Of a stretch of 64,000 nucleotides of DNA, positions 13,128 through 22,585 are shown in pieces. A program made the translations under genes and the position numbers. The DNA comes from Lichenostomus cassidix (lineage: Eukaryota; Chordata; Aves; Passeriformes; Meliphagidae): the NCBI GenBank assembly GCA_008360975.2, contig CM039211.1:45655031-45719030 (forward strand), read 5' to 3'. How positions within the stretch are numbered: position 1 is the first letter of the stretch; each line of letters starts with the position of its first letter. The notes under the pieces were generated by a model. It was not told the origin of the DNA, did not search any database, and was given only the letters and a program-made list of their open reading frames with translations.

Positions 13128-13203
13128 GGCTGGTGGTGCTGTGCCTGATGCACCCCGGAATATCGTTGGTATTCCTGGCTGCCAAGGCACAATTCACCAC
13201 TTG
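13128..13203 (-). repeat. Possible internal CR1 scrap
   Basis: The segment contains GCTGTGCCTGATGCACCCCG and GGCTGCCAAGGCAC with the spacing found in reverse-oriented CR1 copies near the end of ORF2, where the usual text is close to CTGTGCCTGATGCACCCCAG followed by CTGGCTGCCAGGGCAC. The match is short, has no CR1 end on either side and is GC-rich against AT-rich flanks. A conserved non-coding element is the alternative. Confidence 0.4.
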
Positions 13204-13914
13204 TTAGGCTTTTCAGCATACTCTTCCCTTTTTGATTAGGATGTTACATAGTGATATTCTGTATTAGGAATGATAACGAAAAAACAGGACTGTAATAACA
13301 GTAAATTTAAAAAAAATATATTCTCCACAATATTCCACTTTCATCTCACCAGCAGCTTCTGTGACTCAGCTTTAAAGACTGAGTTGTTTGTTTGTCAGTC
13401 AGTAATGAGATGTCTTTGGAATAGGAACAACACCCTTTATCTCCATTTATTTGCTTTAAAACTATATTTTATTCCATTTTTTCAAATTTAAATTTTAGAA
13501 AACTTGAAGTAATTTTGTGAAATATTAAAAAACGAAAACAAAACCACCACTAAACCAAAACCACAAAAAAACCCCCAAAACTACAAAAGTAATTGAGTTG
13601 ACAAAACTGAGGTGGATATAATGGCCTGGAGGGGAGCTGAAGAAAATTTGCTAAAGATAAAAATGAGTCATTGCCTTCTTAGATTGGAACTACTTCCAGT
13701 TCAAAGCCAGTTAAACAGGTATGGTCTTATGCTATTTTGTTTACAGAGACAGTTACAAAAGGTGTCTAAAAAAGCTGTCTCAAGGAAACAACACAAAGAA
13801 CAAGAAAAACTGCAACAAAATAATACATTTTAAATAATAGTCTATATTCTTGATGAAAGAGATGGTAGTGCTCTCAACTGTGTTGCTAGCTTCAGTCTCA
13901 ACTTTTGCTGAGTT

Positions 13915-13956
13915 CTTAAGCCCCAACTAATACTGCTTAAGCCCCAACTAATACTG
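13915..13956. repeat. Exact 21-bp tandem duplication
   Basis: Two identical head-to-tail copies of a 21-bp unit beginning CTTAAGCCCC and ending AATACTG. There are no mismatches between copies, so the duplication is either recent or maintained; two-copy tandem duplications of this length usually come from replication slippage. Confidence 0.9.
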
Positions 13957-14367
13957 CAGCAACTGAAAACTAGCTCTCCTGGAACTCTTATCAGAAAATA
14001 AATAAAAAATATTTACCTTTGTATTTACAGAATTCTATGTAAACAATAATCACAGAAGCAAAAAGTCAAATTTCGAAAGTCAGTACCAAAATTCAACATA
14101 AAAATTCAGAAGATAATCAAAAAGTGTTTCAACTTTGTGATTTTTCCTTCATTATAGCCCATTTTATCCAGAAGTATAAGACCCATTTAAAACACACCAT
14201 ACACTGGTAGAAGCTGGTGCAGGATATTTCTGCTTCTAGCTAGCAGGAGCCTCAAGAGATTTGACACTGACAGGTTTGGGGGCTTTGAGATTTTGCTTGG
14301 ATTAAGTTTTGTTTAGTCAGAAAATCATTAAGAGAAATGCTAAAAATAGAGCTTTGAAATAAACTGA

Positions 14368-14410
14368 GATAAAGAGAAGAAGAAAAAAAAAAAGAGAGAG
14401 AGAGAGAACA
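14368..14410. repeat. Purine tract with (GA)n
   Basis: An uninterrupted run of A and G on the plus strand, ending in about seven GA dinucleotides. It is a low-complexity tract and gives a false Ser/Phe/Leu-rich minus-strand frame. Confidence 0.8.
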
Positions 14411-17365
14411 AAAAAAGGCCAAAACAACCAAGCCAACCATCAAGAAACAGCAAGAGCTGTTTGGGATTTTAGTTCCCAGCTCTCTGATATCTGTTTCTAA
14501 TGGATGATTTGTGAATGAACATCAGAGTTTATGATATCAGTCAATATTATATATGGTTTTCTTTGGGTTTATCCCCATTTTTATGAAGAAATAAGTAGCC
14601 CTAGGAACTGATGAAAGCTCTAGTGCAGTTGGCTTTCTGAAAAGTGGCTCAACTGCTGGGCCTCTGGTGTAGACTTTATTTCATTATGTCTGTAAGATTC
14701 CTGAATGGGAGCAGTTAACCTTTTACACATCCTGCACAGTCTACACAAAACTGACAAGTCCCATGACAGCCTCAGCTGTGATGTGACTTGCACCGCACTC
14801 AAGCAGGTCTGGATCAGTCTGTGTGCATTTGCAAATAAACAGCTCTGCAGCAAGATATCTGTTACTCATAATTCCAGACATATTTTGGGTGTAATCAAGG
14901 TATCTATTTCCAGTAATGGGATAGAGACTTTTAACTGACCAATGCACCAAAAATGCTTCAATAAAGGAAACTGCAAACTTTCAGCATGGGCCTTAACCTC
15001 TGCTGTGTGTCCTTTCTATCACTTAGTTCTGCCATTTCCTTCAACTCCCCCATTATCTCCCCACTTCTTTCCTGAAGGAACTGTTAGGTTATGAATCTCA
15101 AACCAGGTTGTTATTCAGATCTTAGGAAGTCTTCTGATTCTGTCAAGATGGTGCAGAGAACTGCCTCAGTTCTTAGGTAATGCATCTGTTCTGGTTTGTG
15201 GGAGCTCTGACAGCAGGAATGCCCCATTTCTTCTGAAAAGGATCTTTTCTATGAACCTGTTGACCCAATAGTTCAACAACATTTGTGTCAACACAGTAGA
15301 TGCAGACATTAATCATGTCATAGAGGCAGGAATAATTACTTGTGGGTAGGCATGAAAAGAAATTCCTTGAATCAGTTTTCCTACCAGAGGAAGTGCTGAG
15401 GTAACTATGCCCTAAAATGACATGTCTTAGTGCAGTCTATTACAATCAGTCATAAGTAGTCCAGACATCAAACATCTAACTCTGTTCAAGCTAATGACTG
15501 AAAAAATTTTTGGAGGCTAGTGAAAATGTCAAGCATATATAAATTAAATGCAGGTGAAACATATCACTGTACCCGGCGTCATTCAAAGATTATACAAATT
15601 TTATTGTTTCATCATTCTCAAGATCTTAATCAGAGCCAACATGGAACCCTGTGGCTTCATATACCCTCTCTCTTTAGAACTTCAGTGTCTACCTCCTGCT
15701 GCTTTTGGGCTTCAAAACCCTCTGAAATTTCACATCACAGAAATGTGGACTATTCTTCCTTTGTTCTGTTTTTAAAAGAAATGTATATCTATAATACACT
15801 ACTTAATTACATACTGAGTATTTCAGTACTACCCTTTGAATAAAAAATGCTTTTATATCTTCAATAAAAGGAAATAGAATTTATGTAGTATTTTGACCTC
15901 TGTTTCACACATCCATATTTGCAGATGTAGCATGAGAGAGGATTTGAGACTCAGCTCTTCTGTCACAACAGGATTATAGTGATGTTGCTGTACTGCCAAT
16001 TCTTGACTCCTGGTGCTTAAAGTTCAGAAAATCATCTCTCAAGTTTGTGCTGTGATGAAACAGTCAATGTTTATTTCTGATTTTGTACACTGATGGGCGC
16101 TAAGCTGACAAACAGAGATAAAGATGCTGAAGTCCAGGACTGCCCAGATACAAAAGTTAGATTCATCAGGTATGAATATAGCACTCCAAGGGAGACATCC
16201 ACACAGCATAAAGCAGCTTAAGGCCCTGAAGCGTTGCCTAGTTCTGGCATTTCTGCGTATTATCATGTGAATTTTCACTAGATGAATACATACCTAAATG
16301 GAATGGTAATATTTCTGATATTTTACCCAGCTTGAATTTATTTTTCATATTAATACATGGTACTATAAAATTTTCTGTCTGTTTTGTGTGTGCAGTATTT
16401 TCCAGGTTAAAATATAGCAAAATACCATTGATCACAGCAAGTAGGAAGTTACCAAATATGAGGTTTGGGATTTTTAATAGGTTTCCCTGAATTCATCTTA
16501 TGTGGAATCTGGATTATAACATCTGTTCCTAGCACAGTGAAGCTATCCTTTGGTCTCAGAATGTTTTTTCAAATTGTAGTTAATTAATTTTCATAATGTC
16601 TATTCCTTATCACTATATAACTTTTACACAAGGCTTAAAATTAATATGTTTGAGGAAGATATTAACTTCATAGAAGTACACAGACAGACAGGAGTAAATT
16701 CTGAAATTCAGAATAAATGAGATTTTTCTCTTATTTCTGTCCTCATAAACCTGCAGTTTGTGACTTCCATGACAACTGAAGATTCAACTACAGAAAAAAC
16801 TCTAACCCAAACCAAACAAACAGAAACCTTTTGCTTAAACAAATAGGTGCTCTTGTCATTAGCTTTTTCTTTTTTCTTTTTCTTTTTTTTTCTTTATTTT
16901 CTGTGTCCTGGAATATACCTTCTACTTTGGGGGTGTTACAGATGACAGTATCAAGCAGTTCACACCTTCTCATCTCTTTCTTGTAAATGAAATGTCCAGT
17001 AATCCACAAGAAATAGTTCATCATTGTAATAGTAATCATTTCCATCCACTGCAAGGCAAACTGTCTTGCTCTCCTAGTCACCTCCTAGATTTTCAGTAGC
17101 TTGAAAAGCCAAAATATTTTTGAATAATTGTTCCTACTTTCTCACGGAGTGGGTGGCGGGGAGTGGATTGGGCCCTTTGAGCACCTCTGAGGCTTTAGTG
17201 AGATCACTGGGGCCAGCACTGCTGTGGTGCTGTGCAGAAATGCCCTTCTCACACCCGACCCGGTGTAAGGCACAGATTCTCACTCACCCAGGGAGCTTTG
17301 GATAGCTCATGCGTTACCAGGCACAAAGAACCCAGAGCGCTCAGTCGTGTGGAGTTCCACAAGCG

Positions 17366-17371
17366 TTTAAT
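17366..17371 (-). terminator. LTR polyadenylation signal ATTAAA
   Basis: Minus-strand ATTAAA lies about 48 bp downstream, in LTR orientation, of the TATA-like box, in the place expected for an R-region polyadenylation signal. It supports the minus orientation of the LTR. Confidence 0.5.
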
Positions 17372-17418
17372 CTGAAGGATGCAGGAGTGAAAGAGAAAGG
17401 GAAACTCTAGGGCTTCCC

Positions 17419-17560
17419 TACATATAGAGATACAGACCAATCATCTGAGGGCACAGGGGCGGAGAGAAGGTGGGGGGATACAATAACCAATGGGGAGAAG
17501 GGGGGTGGAGTCAGGGGTTAGGTTACAGCCAATCAACATAGGAGTATTTACATAGTCTAG
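17419..17560 (-). promoter_or_regulatory. Predicted LTR promoter: TATA-like box, GC box, CCAAT boxes
   Basis: On the plus strand this part shows three CCAAT motifs (near 17437, 17493 and 17530), a GGGGCGG Sp1-type box near 17457 and TACATATAG at 17419-17427, whose minus-strand form is a TATA-like box. Their order suits a retroviral U3 read on the minus strand, with CCAAT motifs in inverted orientation. Activity cannot be inferred from sequence. Confidence 0.45.
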
Positions 17561-17694
17561 GGAGGGACCATCTCCTTCCCCAAGGGGTGTATTTTAAACC
17601 TTAGAACTTTCCCACCATCGGTTTCCTGCTGTTCCGGGACAGCTCGGCTCCCCAGCAGTTCCCAAGATGGTCTCATCCACCCCCACAACTTTCT

Positions 17695-18624
17695 ATTCAG
17701 ATAAATGAAAACTTTGCTGATATACTTGATCATCTGTCAAGAGCTGTACACTCCTACAGTGTCCCCCATTCCTCCTTGAGCCAGCAGCATTGGTCAATAT
17801 ATACATATATATGGAAATTATTTTAATATTTTATATAAATAAGTATCTACACATATAGAAGTCTAAATATTATGTTATATACACATAATACATATAATTA
17901 GCAAACGAGCAATACATTTGTATATAACAATCAGAAAAATTACATATGTATGGGCTTAATTATGTATCAAGATACATATGCAATCAGCAAAATAACAATG
18001 CATTTTTTTAATACCAAATACAGATTTTACTAGATCATTCTAAAATAGTATTATGCTCTGCATAAATCCTATAAATAATATATTTGAGCATTTAAATTTT
18101 TTTAATATTGTATACAATATACTGTTTGAACAGAATATCCTCATCAAGGTATAATTACCAATCACAATGGAGTGCAGTCTTTGGAAAATAAATCTTGGAA
18201 ATATTTTTAGGCATGTATTTTAAGACTTGCCTCCCATATAGTACAAATCACAGACTGACTGTCTTACAGAGGTAAACTGTTTGTACATATAGTATGCTTG
18301 GAGTCTCTTTCTTTCTTTCTTTCTTTACTAGGGGTGCTGGTTGCACTCTTGCCTTTTTAAAATGCTGCAAAGTATCAAATTGCTTTTTACTAAACACATC
18401 AATTTTCTGTAGCTAAGTGATATATTTTTCTTTTTTTACTTACATAGAAGCAGCTAGAGACAGAATGAAGAAAAGGATACTGAAATCTGAAGTCATCAGA
18501 AATTCCTGTGTAAAGAAGATCTTGCATTATTAAAAAAAGTCTTAACTGGCCACATGCATTTCCTTCTTGAACAATTCAATATAGATGGCATGATGGTGTA
18601 ATGGGTATAGTCTGCTGCTACCTT
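17695..18624. other. Very AT-rich DNA with palindromic stretches
   Basis: Contains runs of TATATA/ACATAT type between about 17778 and 18130, a perfect 16-bp palindrome at 18105-18120 (listed) and a short TTTC repeat at about 18307-18326. No gene or retroelement is recognised. Confidence 0.55.
18105..18120. repeat. Perfect 16-bp palindrome
   Basis: ATATTGTATACAATAT equals its own reverse complement. It lies in a very AT-rich stretch where self-complementary words arise readily, so no function is implied. Confidence 0.8.
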
Positions 18625-19335
18625 AGACTTTCAGAGAGCAAATTTTAGCCTGTTTAGGATACTGACTGACAGAATCCTTTGGGAGGCAGACCAGAGTCCA
18701 GGAAGGCTGGACATTCTTCAAGAAGCAATTCCTAAAGATGCAGGAGAAGGTCCTCCTCATGTGCCAAGAGATGAGTCAGTGAGGAGGAAAACCAACCTGG
18801 CTCTCAGAAAGAGCTTTACCTGGAACTCAGGGGGAAAAAGGAGAGTGTATGATCTTTGGAACAAGTGGCAGGTAGCTCAGGAGGACTAGTAGAATGTAAT
18901 GAGATTATGCAAGGAGCAAATTAGAATTGCTAAAGCCCAAGTAAAACTTCATTTGGCTACTGTTGTGAAAGATAATAAAAATTGTTTCTATAAACACATT
19001 AGCAACAAAATGAGGGCCAAAGAGATTTTCCATCCATTATTTGATATGGCAGGGAACATATTGACAAAGAATGTGGAAAGCCTGAGGTATTTAATGCCTT
19101 TTTTGCCACGTATTTAATAGTCAGACAAGTTATTCTCTGGGTACCCAGCCCCCCAAGCTGGAAGACAGGGATAATGGGCAGGATGAAGCCCCAATAATCC
19201 TTGATTAAATGGTCAGAGACCTGCTACACCACTTAGACGCACACAAGGCTATGGGTCTGAATGGGATTCATCTGAGTGTATTCAATGACCTGACAGAAGG
19301 GCTCACTGAGCAGCTCTCAGTAATTTATTTTCCAT
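18625..19335 (+). repeat. CR1 LINE ORF2 fragment, truncated at both ends
   Basis: The plus-strand translation follows the CR1 ORF2 polyprotein between the endonuclease and the first reverse-transcriptase motifs, with stops and frameshifts. Recognisable pieces include KAQVKLHLATVVKDNKNCFY with the following KHISNKMRAKE (in the open frame 18899-19117), then EVLNAFF-like, GTQPPELED-like and DLLHHLD-like positions up to about 19330. ORF2 would supply endonuclease and reverse transcriptase for target-primed retrotransposition; this copy is dead. It lacks both the 5' end and, unusually for a LINE, its own 3' end, so it was cut by later deletion or rearrangement rather than just by incomplete reverse transcription. 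Confidence 0.85.
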
Positions 19336-21198
19336 GCAAGAAGATTGATGCGACTATAACATGAGTTAGTATTTAGTTTCCAATGTTTTGTGTATCCTTA
19401 TGAATAAGTTTTCCTCTACAATGTACTTGTTAGGAATTAGGAAGCTCAGAAACAGTCTATTTCTTCTTCTTCTAGTCACACATCAATTCTTGAGCAGAAG
19501 CATTATAAAATTCTTCATCTTGGTGCATGGTGACTAGAGATCTCATTTGTGCAAGATTTCTGAAGCCAATTTGCTGACAAGGCCAGTTTCCAGTACTGTT
19601 ATAATCAAAGAGCTAGAGAGGAAAGAATGTTGATTCAATTCCTTAAATACTAATTAAAGTTATTTCTGTTCAGGGAAAATATTGAGTATTCTGATATAGA
19701 AAGGAGAGGCCACAAGAATAACAACCCCAATCAAAGCAACAACAGCAACAACACCAATCAAAGAAGTTCTACATCTCTAAATTATTGCTGCAAATCCAAA
19801 ACAACAATCATTCTGTTAATTTTAGTTATAGTTTACAGGAAAAAAAGAAAAAAAGAAAAAAAGAAGAAAAAGCTGTCTCACACATCCAAAAGAGAGACAC
19901 AGCCATGGATTTAGTCTTCTACAGCTATTTTGGGTATTTCATTCTAAGCTCCCATGTTTTTGACAGCTGCTGAAAAGATATGTATCAAATACTTACATTC
20001 TTCCAATATAATATTTGGTAACATTACTTTTTATAGTTTGTTAAAATATCCTTTCCAGATGCTTTAGATGCTTTAGATACAATGCAACTACTATTTAAAA
20101 TATGGACAAACAGCTGACATAATAATGAATAGCTCTTTTCAGCTGTGGTTTTGTACAGTAATTCATTTTAAGAAATGTAATGACCTTGTTATTTAGATTT
20201 ATGCAGGTGATATTTGTTTAGTGTTCACATGAAACTGAAGTATTTGTCCTTCTGTGACAAGCTCTGATGATAGGTATCTAGACTAAAGGAGTGTCATAAT
20301 TTGGGCTTCTGAATGTTGGCAATATTGTGAGTTTTGAGAGTGTTAGTAAATAGACACTGCCTTCACACTGTCTAATGAAATGTCGTGAAACCATTTTGTT
20401 CCTTACAGTACTACTGAACATAGAACAGGACTTCAGGATAAAAAGACACTTATAAAAATACATATAAAAATACACATGAAAATACAGATTCTATAGTATG
20501 CTTTAATATAAAAGCATATTTTATGCTTTATGGCCACTTTATGTCCCCAGTAGAAGAATTCTATCCTAATAATCATTTGTGAGGACTTTCTTCAGCCTCT
20601 CTGAAATAGTCACACTGAAACAGCATTTGCTCTATTGACATTTGCTCTATTAGCCAAAATTTCACCCAACATTTTTATTCCTGGGAAAAACCTTCTCTGG
20701 GGTGTCTCTCAGTGTTGTCACAAGTGAAATTTCCTGTATTTATTATTGCAATCCAAAAATAACAATAGTCTCATGAACTCATATTATTTCCAGTTATGAA
20801 TTTGGTTTCTCTGGTAAATGGGAAAAAAGGAGTCTTAGAATATTATTCTACTCAAATTTATAGTTGGTCTCTTCATTAGCCATTTAAATGTCAGGTACTG
20901 AGTTCTATGTTACTACAAAGGAGTTACTCAACTGTGAACTTTCACAAATATTAATACAAATTACCTTGCAGAAAGAAACAGGGTCTTTTGTAAGTGGAAA
21001 GCACTGAAATTTTCAATACCTCTAGGATCTCAATGAAATGTAAATTTCTGACTTCTTACCACTATCACTGAGGTCAGTAAGAATAGTAAGTACTGAGAAC
21101 AGTAAAGACAATAATTTAGCAGTAAATAATGGCATCTTATTTTGGCTCAGTTAAACTTTTTTTTTTTTTTTTTAATAAGCCACTTTTTTGTTACACCA
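19336..21198. other. Unique AT-rich DNA with A-rich tract and small tandem repeat
   Basis: An AAAAAAAG-like run lies at about 19838-19871 and a two-copy 15-bp tandem repeat (CATTTGCTCTATTGA type) at 20624-20653. A 15-20 base T run (about 21156-21173) lies shortly before the next CR1. No gene is recognised. Confidence 0.5.
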
Positions 21199-22585
21199 CA
21201 GAGTCATAGAATGGGTCAGGTTGAAAGGGATCACAGCAAGTTCTCATAGGAAAGAAAAGTACTGCCACACGGTAAAGAAGTTCTTCCAGATAATCAGGTG
21301 GAACTTCCTGTGCATCAGTTTCTGCCCATTACCTCTTCTCCTATTGCTTGACATCACTGAGCAGAGCCTGGCTCCGTCCTCTTGGCACTCTCATTTCAGA
21401 CACTTACACACATTGATAGGGATGCCTCTCATTTTCTCTTCTCAAGGCTGAACAGGCCCAACTCTCTCTGCCTTTCCTCACAAGAGAGATGCTCCGGCCC
21501 CTAAATCATCTCTGCTGTCCTCTGCTGGACTAAATCCAGGAACTCCATGCCTCTCTTGTTCTGAGGAGCCCAGAACTGGGCACAGCATTCCAGATGTGCC
21601 TCACCAGGGCTGAGTAGAGGCGCAGAATCACCTCCCTCAACCTGCTGTCAGTGCTCTTCCTAATGTACCACATGGTACCACTGGCCATCTTGGCCGCAAG
21701 GACGCACTGCTGGCTAGTGGACAGCAAACTTGATGAGGAGGCATCTGCCCCTTCATCCAAGTTATTGATGAACAAGTTAAACAATACTGGGCACGGTGCT
21801 GAACCTTTGGGGACACCACTGATGACAAGCCTCCAGCCTGACCCTGCACCACTGATTGCAGCCCTCTGGAATCTCTCATTCAGCCAGCTCTCAATCCACC
21901 TCACTGCCCACCCATCTAATTCACACTTCCTGTGCTTGACTATGAGGATGTTTTGAGAGAGACAGAGTCAAAAGCCTTGCTGAAGTTGAGGTGGACAATG
22001 TCCACTGCTCTCCCCTCATCTATCCAGGCAGTTGCTGCATCATAAAAAACAATCAGGTTGTTCAAACGTGTCTTACCTTTAATTAATCCAAGCTGACTCC
22101 TGATCAGCTTCTTGTGGCAGAAGATGGATAGAGATGACCTTCCCAAAGAGGCACTCTATCACCTTTCCAGGGATTGAGGTGAGGCTGACTGGCTGGTAGC
22201 TCTCTGGGTCCTCCTTCGTGCACTTTTGCAATACCGAGGTGACATTTACTCTGTTCCAGTCCTCAGGCACCTCTCCTGCATGCCACATCGTTTCAAAGAG
22301 GATTGTGAGCAGCCCAGCTATGTCGTGTCTCTGAGCACTCATCCCATCGGGCCCCACGGATTTGCAGATATTAAGTTTTCCTGACCATAACCCAATCCTC
22401 CTTGAGCGAGGGAAAGTCTTCCTTCCAAGATTCCTTTACCCTGGTCTCCAGGACCACATATTCCTGGGGGTTGGTCTGATCAGTGAAGATGGATGAAAAG
22501 AAGGTGTTCAATAACTCTGCCCTCTCCAGGTCCTCTGTTAGCAGGGTTCTCCAGCCATTTTTAATCGGCCCACCCACATCCGAGT
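21199..22585 (-). repeat. CR1 LINE, 3'-complete, 5'-truncated, with an internal deletion
   Basis: The plus-strand text opens with the reversed CR1 tail (GAGTCATAGAATGGGTCAGG) and then follows, on the minus strand, ORF2 reverse transcriptase back to about 22585. Broken frames at 22371-22577, 22079-22357, 21940-22146 and 21530-21904 give pieces typical of CR1 RT: TGPDG-like MGPDGMSAQ, a YQPVSLTSIPGKVIE stretch, [11 protein letters not shown] (family form usually DFSKAFDTVS, so the motif's Asp is lost as Asn) and [12 protein letters not shown]. Near 21715-21725 the sequence jumps from the segment encoding the start of the FADD region to the C-terminal [13 protein letters not shown] segment; roughly a few hundred bases including the catalytic FADD are missing. 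The element is inactive. Confidence 0.92.

Larger units (their letters stand above)
13204..17135. other. Unique non-coding DNA with small tandem and low-complexity tracts
   Basis: Holds an A/C-rich tract (about 13527-13587), a 21-bp exact tandem duplication (13915-13956), a purine tract with a GA run (about 14370-14410) and a T/C-rich tract at about 16862-16898. Between 14600 and 16300 the sequence is less AT-rich and open frames occur on both strands (for example 14620-14853 minus, 14705-14938 plus, 15520-15843 plus), but I recognise no domain in any of them. Confidence 0.45.
17136..17694 (-). mobile_element. Candidate solo LTR of an endogenous retrovirus, with flanking 7-bp repeats
   Basis: A GC-rich block of about 545 bp (17143-17687) sits abruptly in AT-rich DNA and is bounded on both sides by ACTTTCT (17136-17142 and 17688-17694), a possible target-site duplication. 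Read on the minus strand it begins TGTGGGGGTGGATG and ends CACTCCGTG, so the 5' end has the canonical TG but the 3' end lacks a clear CA. In minus orientation it has inverted CCAAT boxes, a GC box (plus-strand GGGGCGGAG near 17457), a TATA-like CTATATGTA (17419-17427) and the polyadenylation hexamer ATTAAA (17366-17371) in the order of a U3-R-U5. No internal retroviral sequence adjoins it, as expected of a solo LTR left by recombination. The family is not identified. Confidence 0.65.

Noticed and set aside
21651..21956. 101-codon plus-strand frame
   Set aside because: Antisense shadow of the minus-strand CR1 reverse-transcriptase region.
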